Origin: Darksidea phi
Lineage: Eukaryota; Ascomycota; Dothideomycetes; Pleosporales; Lentitheciaceae
Direction of reading: 5' to 3'
Assembly (NCBI GenBank): GCA_030770425.1
Contig: JASJFT010000022.1
Span: 124,001 to 188,000, forward strand
Length of the DNA: 64,000 nt
In this document: positions 22,700-32,771 of the stretch, piece by piece
Position numbering within the stretch: the stretch's first letter is position 1
Layout of the letters: every line of letters starts with the position of its first letter
Translations under genes and position numbers: made by a program
The notes under the pieces: generated by a model
Databases searched by the model: none
The model's input: only the letters and a program-made list of their open reading frames with translations
Told to the model about the DNA's origin: nothing

Positions 22700-23178
22700 C
22701 TTCGTGATTCGGCCGATGGGCAGACGTGGGGTTATTTCCTGTCTCCGGCGTTGTTGTCGAATTTCGAAAGCGGGCCTCACATTGAATTCTGCGTTCCCTT
22801 GTGGGTCTTGGCGAAGCGCGACTGGGGTCTGACTAGGGCGGGGTCATAGGCGAAAATCATCGTGTCCGTCTCATCTCCGAGTCGCGCCTTTGTTTCCGCA
22901 CTACCGTTGGTTTTGCGTCACTGGTACAGGTAGGTATAGCGACGGAAGTACCACGCGGCAAATGCCCTATCAGCAACCATGTCTCAGTCTGCAATGCCCA
23001 ACTTTGGGACACGAATCAGGAGGCGCGGTTTGCCCTCCGCATAGAACTGTCGCTGACTGATCCTTCATGTTTCACTTCATATCCGAGTCGCTCAAGCCTC
23101 CATTAGCGCTGAAGCTTCTCAATATTAAGACTTGGTCGGCCCTTCTTCTTGGTTTTCAGAAGAGTCTTATTCTTCATC
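22700..23178. promoter_or_regulatory. divergent promoter eIF3l / EthD gene
   Basis: 479 bp between divergent starts. No specific site identified. Confidence 0.4.
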
Positions 23179-23586
23179 ATGCCTTACAACATCTGCCTTT
23201 TCATTACTCGAAAGCCCTCCCTCACTTCGGAACAGTTCAAGGACTACTACGAAAACACACATATTCCTCTGCTCAAATCTCTCGTCGGTCCTCTATTCCC
23301 ACTCCATCACAGGCGCCAATACTTTGCGCGGACAAATCGCAAGGGCTTCGGAGGCCCCGCCAATCGCGACCATCCCAACTATCTCTTAAGAGGGACACCG
23401 GAGGGTTTTGATTTCGATGCCATTGCAGAATTGACCTGGGAGAATGAGAAAGTGTTCCAGGAGTTCTACAAGGCCATTTACGAGACTGATGTGGCGGCCA
23501 AGCTTGCACTCGATGAAGAGCATTTCCTAGACAGCGCAAGTTTGAGGTCGGTTGTGGTGGGCGAAACAACAGACACAAGTCGATAA
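23179..23586 (+). CDS. EthD-family dimeric alpha/beta-barrel protein
   Basis: A single exon of 135 aa from ATG 23179; an upstream in-frame ATG at 23149 would add 10 hydrophobic residues. The N-terminus 'YNICLFITRKPSLTSEQFKD' and 'YYENTHIPLLKSLVG' match EthD (strand, then helix, then the H-[IVL]-P motif). The C-terminal half has 'FDFDAIAELTWENEKVFQEF' and 'DEEHFLD', the second strand/helix pair. EthD-fold proteins form dimeric barrels that bind small hydrophobic compounds; some act in ether degradation or polyketide/pigment pathways. The substrate is unknown here. The neighbours include another dimeric-barrel gene (Dabb, 26068-26541) and a ring-cleavage dioxygenase. Confidence 0.8.
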   Translation: MPYNICLFITRKPSLTSEQFKDYYENTHIPLLKSLVGPLFPLHHRRQYFARTNRKGFGGPANRDHPNYLLRGTPEGFDFDAIAELTWENEKVFQEFYKAIYETDVAAKLALDEEHFLDSASLRSVVVGETTDTSR

Positions 23587-24045
23587 GAGCTAGAGATGTA
23601 GAGAAGAACCTGTATCGGCGTTTTGGGGTTCTGTGAACGCGTGTTAGAATTGTTTCATTTCGGAGTATTATCAGGGTTACAAATCTCCCTACAATAGAAT
23701 AGTTGCGCAATGCAGCTTTCCCCAGTAAATGTATATATTACTATCAGTGTTGTTGTGGACGGAAGGTCAGGGATCGAGCATTCACCTCGGAGGAGGTTGA
23801 TGACTGTCTTTACTATTTGCTTATGGAATATGGGCAAGCCTTTTGATCGGTGGTGTTCTCGTTTGCCAGGTTGGACTGTAGGCGCAGCATAGATATTCGG
23901 AACTTCGCGGTGACGCAAATGTTGGCTATGTAGAATAACTAAGGGCCTTACTAGCTCGCTCCGCATCGTGCCGCTCCATACATTACTGCATTTCTCTTTG
24001 CAATCCCCTGACAGAACTTTCTGTGATGTGCTAATGACGCGCGAC
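23587..24045. other. convergent intergenic region
   Basis: 459 bp between convergent genes, AT-richer than the flanks. Probably two 3' UTRs. Confidence 0.35.
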
Positions 24046-24776
24046 CTACGCATCCAACTTGAGGCCTGCCATCTCCGCAATGCGCTTAAATGTGTTCGCA
24101 CGCTCATTTGCCACAGCACCCTTTTTCTGGAAGACCTTATAGTACCGATCTAGCTCCTTCCCGTTCCGCTCATTGCTTTCTGATATCCTCAACCACTCCG
24201 CACGGAGCTTTTCTCCGGCTCTCTGGTGGTTGTCCAACTCCTTTTTGCATATTCCCACGGCTACCTCGTATAGTTGTGGCGTATTAAGTTTGCCGATCTC
24301 CTGAGCAAATGCGAATAGATCGCATAAGTCTTTCTCCCCCTCGTCATGTCTGCTGTTGGCAGTGTTCCACTCCTCCGTCTGTCGTTCAAAGGCTGCCAAC
24401 GCCGCATCGTAGGCAGTCTCATATCGCTCATAGCTCTCATCGGCAGCTTTTCGATAGTCTTTGATGGCGATATTAAGTGCGTTAGTCAACTCTGCACTTC
24501 CATTGATGGTCGCTGAAGCTTTGGGACGCGCCGCTTCCTACTACGGGGTCAGCATAAGAATTGTACAGTTAAGCAAAAATCTGTTGATACTTTCGCTTAT
24601 ACAACACTTACCTTGGCCAAGTCCTCTCCAAGATCCTCCAATGCAGCGTTGCGCTTGCGACACTCCTGCAGCATACTGTCGGCAATAACGTTGAGGCCTT
24701 CCTTCATCATCTTCACCAAATCCTCCTCGATGGTATTGCCCTCCTTGAGCGCTTTGATGGTCGTGTCGGACAACAT
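24046..24776 (-). CDS. coiled-coil protein A of an adjacent pair
   Basis: Minus-strand exons 24776-24612 and 24537-24046, sum 219 codons (218 aa); donor GTAAGT at 24611, acceptor TAG at 24538. Start chosen at 'MLSDTTIKALKEGNTIEEDL'; an in-frame ATG at 24905 would add a hydrophobic, Leu-rich leader of 43 residues that looks untranslated. The whole protein is charged and helical with regular Glu/Lys/Ala spacing ('YETAYDAALAAFERQTEEWN', 'ICKKELDNHQRAGEKLRAEW'). It ends with 'NTFKRIAEMAGLKLDA'. That end resembles the motif near the C-terminus of the next gene upstream ('TNFVKKIAKTAGVDM'), suggesting the two are divergent paralogues. No known family recognised. Confidence 0.7.
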
Positions 24777-25160
24777 GCTGAGCAAGAGGACGAGGAGAAC
24801 CAGCAAGAGTGATAGCTGTGTTTGTATTGGGAGTGGAAGGCAACAGATCGAGACCAAGGGTGGGTGAGGTGGGCGGGTTGCAAAAGAGGAAAGAGCATGA
24901 CGCACGCTTTCACCTTTACCACTTTGCCTTCACTCACAGCGAAGATAGACAGCAAATGTCTAAGAATCTTAGGCATTAACATTTTTTAGCACTAGTAACA
25001 GCTCAATAGCTCGTCCAGCGAAGCCGAGAAAGTAGCCGCTCACAAACTCTGTACGCATATCGACTGACAGCCCACTCAAAGTCCCAAAACCAGTTTAGAG
25101 ACCCTTCCAACCTTTGAGTAGACCCTCCATAGATGTATTTTGTCCGCCAATTCGCGTCCG
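24777..25160. promoter_or_regulatory. intergenic region between the two coiled-coil genes
   Basis: 384 bp on the upstream side of coiled-coil gene A. It includes the hydrophobic in-frame extension discussed there. Nothing else seen. Confidence 0.35.
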
Positions 25161-25715
25161 TTACTCAATCTTCTGCTCCAAGATACCCTCAACCTCCTGC
25201 CACCACGTCTCATCCTTCAACTTCTGCTTCAACGCCGCAACAGAGACACGCATATCTACTCCAGCCGTCTTCGCAATCTTCTTGACAAAATTGGTGCCCT
25301 CAACACACCTCTCCCTCTCCTCCAAGTTAGCGCACGTGTAATCCGTGACTCGCCGCTCCCAGTCCTGCTCGAGCTTGGCCTTCTTCTGTTCCAGTGCTGT
25401 GAGGTCGTCTTTGGTCGCCTCACCCGATTTCTTGACTTCGTCGATTGTCTCCTGGAGTTCAGCGGCTGCGATCTTGTAAACGTCGGTGGTGAAGCGGCAT
25501 TGGTGAATGCAGAGCTTGTCGCTCGCAAGGATCGCTCTCATGATGCCGTCGCTCATGGCGAAGATGGCGGCGGTGAGGTCGTCTTTTTGCTTCGGATCGG
25601 TGTTGTCGCGGCTAGCACGATTCTGGATGGTGCCGTCAGTCCCGGTTTTTTCTTATATCTTCCAACTACTACTTACCAGCTTCATATCCTCCATAACGTC
25701 GACGAGTACAGACAT
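25161..25715 (-). CDS. coiled-coil protein B of an adjacent pair
   Basis: Minus-strand exons 25715-25677 and 25622-25161, sum 167 codons (166 aa). The first exon encodes only 'MSVLVDVMEDMKL'; donor GTAAGT at 25676, acceptor CAG at 25623. The body is helical: 'MSDGIMRAILASDKLCIHQC', 'IAAAELQETIDEVKKSGEAT', 'LTALEQKKAKLEQDWERRVT'. Near the C-terminus 'CVEGTNFVKKIAKTAGVDMR' parallels the end of coiled-coil protein A. A shorter form starting at the internal ATG 25556 is possible if the first exon is wrong. No known family recognised; function unknown. Confidence 0.65.
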
Positions 25716-26067
25716 ATTAAGCGAGTTTGAATTACGAGTAGTTGATAGTAGGTTGAAAGCTGCAGATGGATAAGTGGAGAGTTGTTATCAAGGTCGAAGG
25801 CGAGAAAGCTTTGAGTAAAAGAAGTGGTGGGTGCCTATTTCCTTCACTGGGTTTCCCATACGTGACGCAAACAGTGATGGTCTGCGCTCAGTATTAAGGT
25901 TGTTTACACTCATCCTGAGTATCCTAGGTGACCAACAGGCTACGGGTCCACTCTTCCTTGCTCAGCCTGATCGCGTTCAATGTACGGTATTAGTCTGGCA
26001 GTGCTCCCTCGAATGCGCAGATACGACGCAGCAAGACATCCTACGCTCTAAGCCACCTTTACCTCCA
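25716..26067. other. intergenic region
   Basis: 352 bp: promoter of coiled-coil gene B and 3' UTR of the Dabb gene. Nothing else seen. Confidence 0.35.
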
Positions 26068-26541
26068 CTACCAACCCAATCCATCTTCTTCCACAAAGTC
26101 ATACACAAACACTTGTTCCAACAACGGATCTGTCTCCTCCTACACAACATCAGCGCACTCCTCTTCCAACCATCTCCACCTGCAAACGTACCTTTAGCTT
26201 ATCATGCCCCGGATCAGTATCAAATTCCTTCCTCGCTGCATCATTCTATTACATGTATTAATACGCATTCCCTATATCAAAGTACGTATCATGCAGAACG
26301 GTCATACCTTGAACTTGACAATAAACCCCGTGTCCCATCCCTTCTCCCGTTTGACATTCGTCAGCTTAAGCGGCGTATTCAACGGCCTCCCACCCTTTGG
26401 CATTTCTAAGATCAAATCCTTGTGCTGAGCATACAGGGCGAGGAAAGCGCGCGTTCGATCGCCTTTTTGTTCGGACGTGACGGTGGGATGGAATTTGAAA
26501 CATGCGATGCGTGTCACAGGCTGACATTGCTCTTCTGCCAT
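26068..26541 (-). CDS. Dabb (stress-responsive A/B barrel) domain protein
   Basis: Minus-strand exons 26541-26308, 26245-26192 and 26139-26068; 78+18+24 codons, so 119 aa. Splicing is phase 0 at both introns and joins 'GFIVKFK' to 'NDAARKEFDTDPGHDKLK' to 'EETDPLLEQVFVYDFVEEDG', a clear Dabb-type second half, while the first exon has 'VTRIACFKFHPTVTSEQK' and 'RTRAFLALYAQHKDLILEMP'. Such proteins are small dimeric barrels; known members include stress-induced plant proteins and polyketide cyclases. Substrate unknown. The 18-codon middle exon and the small introns hide the gene from open-frame scans; exon 1 alone would end right after the donor. Confidence 0.8.
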
Positions 26542-27957
26542 GATGAGATAAAGAGGAAACTTAGGCTGGGGTAGAAAAGTAGAACATGAGGAGACGTCTG
26601 TGAGGTATGGCGAGTGTGCTGGTTGGTGCAGGGAGTACCCGAGAGGAGAGCCGGGAGGGTCCCCACGTGTTCCCTGAGATGCATTGAGAGAGCGAGAGAG
26701 CGTGGCTTCACTCTTAATGCATCTGCGAGCGTTGATGGTGTGCAGGTATGCTCTTAGCGGTGCGCTTTGGTAAAAATGCATCGTTGGTGCTTAAGTAACG
26801 GGAAAGGGGTGTGTGTGCTAATTTAAACATCCAGGCATGTATTGTTAAGCCAGTCTCTTAAGGGCGCATTATACATGCTTACTACTCTGTAGAAGAGGGT
26901 TGGAGTCCAATAAAAGCCGCTAGAAGTGGGTGGTCACTATGTCTCTCTCAAACACTCAAAACATGGCAAGGCCGGAATTACATGATACTACGCTCAAACG
27001 TCATAGGCGTTCAACCACAAGTCATTGCGAATCAATTCATGGGTCTTTGTCGCTCCATCTGCTTATCCCCGTCCAAGCACGTTACGGTAGAAAGAGTGAA
27101 GCGCGTCTATGTTCAGCACCTCACAGGGGTAGTTTTCCAACTCCCAGGGCACCACGTCAGAACTGCTGTAAATGAGGGTAATGTATTTGCAACCCCTTGA
27201 CCAAGCTAGAAAACAGCGGAGAAGTTAATCTTAGCCAGCAGAAACTGTTCTCTGAACTCCGCTTCAACGGAAAGTTGTGTTTAGAGGGTATATCTACAGC
27301 GGTGTCCTCAGTCCACAGACGCACATGGCTATTACTAGTGCAAGAATTAGGGCCAACATACTCCTTCGTATCATTCCTTCGAACGAGAGTAATAAGCCTG
27401 GGTCTGCAATAAAGCTATTAGATGGAATGCTAAAAACAACTAATACGCCTCGGGCCCCATGCCCATTATCAGTTATCATTAGACACTTTAGCATGTTTTA
27501 ATGAAGCTGATCCGATTTAGAGTTAGAATTTACCGTCGCCACCCCGTGGCACCCCCGCCAGATGCTGGTAAAGTTATGAGAAGGACTTCCGCTGAGAAAA
27601 TAGGTTTCCTCCGATAAATCATAGGGGTGAGCCAGTAAAGGGGTTCGGTCGACTTCAACGCCACCTCGACGAATTATGTTGTGTATGTGAAGCATGCCGG
27701 GACCCGTTGCACCGTCCTCCAGCAATAATAACGCCGCATCGCGTGAATCTCTCCATGAGAGTCGCCACATGAGAGCTCGCCACCTAAGGCGCCTAGTAGT
27801 GCAAGCCTAGCCCCTTTCTGTAGAACAAACCAGTAGTATGGGTGCAAAATTTCGATAAATAGCGAATAAGTTTCGAGGCGACACCTAGAGTGGTTATCAG
27901 AGCGCTGACATGCCTCAAAATGTCCTTCACGAACTCCTACATAAACACCCAACCACC
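26542..27957. other. gene-poor intergenic region
   Basis: 1.4 kb upstream of the Dabb gene and downstream of the DUF7730 gene. It is AT-richer than the surroundings. Short minus-strand frames (27294-27494 with a hydrophobic C-terminus; 27498-27770) are not convincing. No repeat recognised. Confidence 0.35.
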
Positions 27958-28803
27958 TCAATCCATACGCCAAAAAACCTTCACCCTCTCCTCTCCCAAG
28001 CTCTTCCTCCACCCCTCCATCCACTTCCTAAACTCAGCCCGCTCCCCCGTCATCAACTCGTTAACGACGACATCCAACCCCCTCACCTCACACCCCTCTT
28101 CGCCCAACACCTCTCGTAGCGCTCTAAAGTGCTCCACCAACCTTTCCCTAAACATATCACATTTGGCATTCTTCGGTCTGGGAAAGAGAAACAAATCCTC
28201 CCACTCATATTCGCTGTCCTCGTCGTTATCAAAACTATCCTCCGTACACTCCGGTGGCGATAAAATGATACTAAGGTGGCGCATATGTTGTATAGGTATG
28301 CAAGAGGTGTGCTGGAAGGGTGTTGTGAGGAAGTGGAGGAGGAAAGGAGTGTATCGGTAACGAATGTAGAACCTGTTTGTGGCAAAGAAGAGACGTGTTA
28401 ATTCGACGAGAAACCTCTTAATGAGTGGTCTAACGTCATCCTGTCCGTTTGGGCCTCCCGATGCCCGTGTATTGAGTAGATGAGGAAGTAGAGAGAATGG
28501 GCGAACACTTTTCCTCGGGTCGTAGCGGAAAATGCGCCGGTCGTGCTGGATTGTGTAGATGCTCCTTGCATACCCGATTACGTACTCATATACTAAGTCT
28601 CGCACTTCACGCGGCAATCTGTTGAAGAATAGCACCCAGAAGTTTTCATCGGGCTCTTCGTGTGCAGTGGATCGCCGGGCAGGAGAAGCATCGTGCGGAT
28701 GGGTTTCTAGTGCGTTTGCAAAATTGAGCGATGTGTGAACGGAGCGTTCCCAGCGCACAATCGTCGAGCGACGAAGACGCGAGGGCTTTTCGGAAGACGT
28801 CAT
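27958..28803 (-). CDS. DUF7730-like fungal protein
   Basis: A single exon. The frame is open to an ATG at 28977, but that start would overlap the end of the dioxygenase gene, so I prefer ATG 28803 ('MTSSEKPSRLRRSTIVRWER'), giving 281 aa. The diagnostic segment is 'FFNRLPREVRDLVYEYVIGY', the F-box-like start of many fungal DUF7730/2EXR-type proteins, followed by 'LPHLLNTRASGG' and 'LTRLFFATNRFYIRYRYTPF', then 'IPIQHMRHLSIILSPPECTE' and an acidic stretch. These families are greatly expanded in fungi and have no known biochemical role. The C-terminus is basic and helical. Confidence 0.7.
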   Translation of the reverse strand: MTSSEKPSRLRRSTIVRWERSVHTSLNFANALETHPHDASPARRSTAHEEPDENFWVLFFNRLPREVRDLVYEYVIGYARSIYTIQHDRRIFRYDPRKSVRPFSLLPHLLNTRASGGPNGQDDVRPLIKRFLVELTRLFFATNRFYIRYRYTPFLLHFLTTPFQHTSCIPIQHMRHLSIILSPPECTEDSFDNDEDSEYEWEDLFLFPRPKNAKCDMFRERLVEHFRALREVLGEEGCEVRGLDVVVNELMTGERAEFRKWMEGWRKSLGEERVKVFWRMD

Positions 28804-28966
28804 ATATGTTATGAGGTTGTTAGATAGATTGGAGCCTTGGGCGGTGGTGGGGTCTATGTGGAAAGGATGTGTCAGCTGCAACCGGTAGCGGTTCACGAGA
28901 CATGCACTGCAGTTACGTAAGCTGGCAGCACGTCTATCATTCGGTACTCCGAACTCCACTTGATCT

Positions 28967-30100
28967 CTAATCGACATCGGGCACTAGTAGCCCGTTGATG
29001 ATCGTCATATTATCTCGCCCCAGCGCCTTCATAGCTTTCAGCGCTTCCTCTTCCCTCAACTTCTTCGTCTCTTCATCCGTAACCAACACGAAATGGTGCG
29101 TCAGCAGTTTTGATCCTTCCTTGATGTCGTACTTCTTCGCTTGTTCAGCGTCCACGGTGCCCAAATCAACGATAAGTGACTCCTTGACGCCGAATACTGC
29201 GTCAGACGTCTCGTACGGATCGCCACGGAGATACAATGCCCTACACCTGTCAGTACGACGATTCACGAGATGGAAGAAAGTAGAGAGACTGTAATTGAAG
29301 GCGATACGCACGTAATAAGGTGATCAAAACCCTCCTTCTCAAACATGAAGTGCATATGGCTTGGTCTCCACGGATGCCTTCCCAACTGCTCCAACATCTT
29401 CCCAACAGGTCCATCATTCGGGATGCGATACGGTACTGGTACGATCGCCTTGAACCAAAAAACTCCTTCCTCGTCACTCCTTATAACGGCACGTCCATCC
29501 GGCTTGTCCCCACTATAGTGCTCGTACTGCACATCATAAACGCCGTGACTATCTGTTTCCCATATATCTATCTTGACGTCTTGTATGGGCGCACCCGATG
29601 TAGACTTAACAGTGCATAGACAGAGTAGGGGTTCGCCGTCGGGGTCGGCGCTGATGCTAGACCCGGTGGGTATGTCTTGAGCGTCATGCGTATGGTAGGG
29701 TCCGAGAACGGTGCCTTCTGTGGAGGCGGGAGGTTTGGGGTGGTCGATTGAGTCAACAAGCAGAGAGAGGCCCAGGGTGTCGGACAGCAGGATGAACTCC
29801 TAATGATTGGAAGATAATTAGCGGTGGGGCCAGGGGCGTGAGCGAAGCGAGCCTAACCTGTCGCACATCCGTACACTTCTTTCCTACAGCAGTCAAAAAC
29901 TCTATGCCCGCCATCCATTCCTGCGTGCTCAACCGTGTCTCTCGCGCGAAGTCGTGCATATGCGATACTAACCGCTCTAGTACGTACTTTGTTCGTGGAT
30001 CAGAGCCCTGCGAATTGATGCGGTGCACATTCTCGGTAATATTGTCTATCGTCAGATCTTTGAGGATGGGGACCTCAACTTTGGTTCTTGATTCTGCCAT
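28967..30100 (-). CDS. intradiol ring-cleavage dioxygenase (catechol/hydroxyquinol 1,2-dioxygenase type)
   Basis: Minus-strand exons 30100-29858, 29799-29312 and 29240-28967, sum 335 codons (334 aa). The enzyme family opens catechol or hydroxyquinol rings between the two hydroxyls using non-haem Fe(III), feeding the 3-oxoadipate pathway. Expected ligands are all present: Tyr169 in 'IDIWETDSHGVYD', Tyr205 in 'PVPYRIPNDGPVG', and His229 and His231 in 'HPWRPSHMHFMF'. An N-terminal helical dimerisation part is visible ('TENVHRINSQG', 'RLSTQEWMAGIEFL'). 'TVLGPYHTHDA' replaces the common LGPF motif. There is no signal peptide, so it should be cytosolic. Whether hydroxyquinol or catechol is preferred cannot be read from the sequence; the 'PVPYPIPxDGPVG' type is common in hydroxyquinol enzymes. 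Confidence 0.92.
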
Positions 30101-31658
30101 CGCGGTTCGTCCCTAAGAGGTGATAATTGTGTAGGAGAGGCGACGAGGCTCTGTCAACGATCAATTGCGAGGAAAAGGGAAGAAAGGATATAGTGAGCTA
30201 TGCGAAGAGACTCCAACGCGACGCTTCTGAGCACAATAAAAACAGGTCAGTTGTAGATCAGCAACGATGTGGGCGGACTGTTTCCGCGGCGTTCATAAGC
30301 TGGGTGATAGTCTGTCCGCGCACCCTATCACCCAGCTTTAGCTACGACAGCCACCCCGGGGGTGCTGACGTGTAGCTGCATTAGTAGATGCTAATAGGCC
30401 TAATACGCGTGAAACGGACGTGACGTTGCGCGCCCCGCAGGGGTAGAAGTGGGAGGGTATTCGGTCCCTGATGTGGGGCAACATTTGACACAACTTAAGG
30501 TTTGAATACGACCACGTGATAAGTCTTGTCTTGCAGGAATCGAGGGAAGCTCGTAGGGTCGAGTTTCGGAGTTGGTTTGAGTCGACGGACCGTTGGTCTA
30601 TTGACTCAAACAATAAAACGTCTGCTCAATGGAGAGCATACCCATTTCAACGGCGAGTGCCTAGCCGAGCGCGATGGAAAGTATAGGCAATTAGATTACT
30701 ACTAGGAGTACAGAGACCGGGCGGCAGAGAGCCTTTCCTGCACAGGAAGCATGGAGTTACATGCCAAGAGTGCTGCAGATTATAAGAAATACTTGTGTCA
30801 AGAAAACCCTGGTAGATTCGGATATGTTCATCTGCTTTCCGAAGGGCACGGTCGCTGTGGAAGATCTTCGAGAAGGCGGGCCGATGCAAGCATGCCCTCG
30901 TGCGCCGGATCGCTATCTCCGAAGCGAGTTGACGTGCAGCTGTGCTCGGAATTGCCTATACTACGAGGTCTCAGGTGGTAAGACGGACAGTCTTCAATAC
31001 GACTGGATAGCTGAGCACGCGGTTCAGATGCGTTACTTGACCCTTCACACGTGTAGTGAGGCGAGGTCAGGTTGATATAGCGAGAAGTAAAGGAATTGAG
31101 AAAATGCTGGTCAACGACCGGGCAACTCTTGCTTGCGACCGGTTGGAAGAAAAGCCGCTTGCACAGCGGTAGTAAGATTAACGACCTGGACGGGCATCGT
31201 GAAGCCGTTGGGGTCACGAATCAACCTGTGTAGTATTAGCCTGATATGTCACGTCAAGGAAGCTGCAGGAACAGTGCAAGCAATACACCGAACAGCGCTA
31301 GAAGGAAATCATCCATATTGCCTCGGAACTATCCGCATTCCGGCCGCATGCGCCTACTTCCATCCCATCCATCGAGAAAGAAGTACTCAAAATACGCGCT
31401 ATGATAAGTATACCCACGAATTGTGAACTTCGAGAGTAGACCATTTCTTTCCTGCCGGACATGATAACTGGACATGACGGCCTGCGTGAAAGGGTATGCC
31501 TGAGAAGCCAAAGTGAAAAATATAGAGAGCACATGCGCTTTAAAGCATCGTCGCAATAGAAAGGTAGAAAACATCCACGGAGATTCGTAATTTGGTGCGT
31601 AGATGAGATGGCTCTGTTGTCCGCCGCATTGACGCGGTCATCAATTGGTTGAGGCCAT
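30101..31658. other. gene-poor intergenic region
   Basis: 1.56 kb between the start of the dioxygenase gene and the end of the HMG-like gene. It holds a perfect 14-bp hairpin (30297-30338, listed separately). Other frames are short and unconvincing. Confidence 0.4.
30297..30338. repeat. perfect 14-bp inverted repeat (stem-loop)
   Basis: Arms AAGCTGGGTGATAG (30297-30310) and CTATCACCCAGCTT (30325-30338) with a 14-nt loop. It lies about 200 bp upstream of the dioxygenase start. Could be a regulatory hairpin or operator-like palindrome or the remnant of an inverted-repeat element. Confidence 0.75.
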
Positions 31659-32070
31659 TTAGGCGGAATTCTTGGGGTTCTTGGGGCTCTTTTTCCACTG
31701 ATATTCGCATCAGCATGAGGTCTTTCCCAATGTTTGAATTGGGGAGGATTCTAATGCATAGTAACTTACGTCTGCACCGAGCGCCTTCTGCTGTTCTTTG
31801 AAGTCCAAGTCCTTGTACTTAGGACGTTGCTCTTTGACTGTGATTGTGAGTTAGTACGAGAGCAAACAGAGTCAAACACGCGTCAAGACGTGACTCAAAC
31901 GCGTTTATCATAAGAATTCGCGAGGACTTACAAAAGGCTTGCATCGCAATCATCGCGTTCCTCGTTTTCGCCTTCTTGCCGAAGCTGGCCTTGGGCCTGC
32001 CACCCTTCTTGACACCAGCATTGCTGGTTGTGGCCTTGGGAGTGGCCGTCTTGGTGGTAGTAGCGGCCAT
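31659..32070 (-). CDS. small basic HMG-box-like protein (3 exons)
   Basis: Minus-strand exons 32070-31932, 31837-31770 and 31697-31659, sum 82 codons (81 aa). The first exon encodes 'MAATTTKTATPKATTSNAG' and a Lys/Gly-rich 'KKGGRPKASFGKKAKTRNAM'; the second gives 'FKEQRPKYKDLDFKEQQKAL' and the third 'WKKSPKNPKNSA'. The middle resembles the half of an HMG/YABBY-type box that reads F-x-K-E-x-R-P...A-L-G-x-x-W, so a nuclear, DNA-binding role is possible but unproven. Introns have GTAAGT donors. It is too short and too divided to show up as one frame. An alternative is a small ribosome-associated protein; I do not recognise an exact family. Confidence 0.7.
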
Positions 32071-32771
32071 TGCGATATTTTGTAATGTCTGGCTGATAGC
32101 AATTGAGCTGAATCTGTTTCACTTTCAAGAAGACGAAATATTTGATGGAGCGCAAAGATTGGTGAATGGACGAGAGAAAGTAAAAGCGGGCGCGCCTCGA
32201 GTTATCAACAACATTTGATCCGGAAGGCGCGCTAGTCCCCGATAGGCTAGTTCGATCGCTTACCTTTACTGAACATTGACACTCCTATGTATCCTAATGC
32301 GCGCCTGGCTTACCCAGATATGCATATCATTGTTTCGCGCCTTGCATTTGGGGCTGAAACGTGAAAGCTGTGTTGCACCTGACAGCCGTAGAAAGCGAAT
32401 CGATGAGGGAGAGATATTGGGGCCTGTTTTGCGCCGTAGAAGCGACAGAGGTGCTGGCTATTACTTCCTCGTAGTGATATGAGGAAACTTGTGACGGCAT
32501 GGGGTAAACAAGTCGAGACTGGCCAAACGAAGCGGTACACGAAACAGATCGATTGATCGTGGATATAGGTAGTAGACTCAGGTATTCATTATCGGATATC
32601 ATTCTTGTCCCTCGCGCTGCCTTAGGCTATGACATATGTGCAACAGACACTGCCTCAGCGAGCGTTTCGGCTGCAGTGCTTCCCAAGCCTCGTACCCAAG
32701 CTGAATCATTTTACCTTGACGCCCGTGCCTTTGATCGGTATTCTGTTGCATCGAATCCTCCATGGTGCTCT
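32071..32771. other. intergenic region
   Basis: 701 bp covering the promoter of the HMG-like gene and 3' UTR of DAP1. Only short frames; nothing else seen. Confidence 0.35.

Noticed and set aside
27294..27770. two short minus-strand frames, one with a hydrophobic end
   Set aside because: Under 100 codons each, no recognisable content, and no convincing splice to join them.
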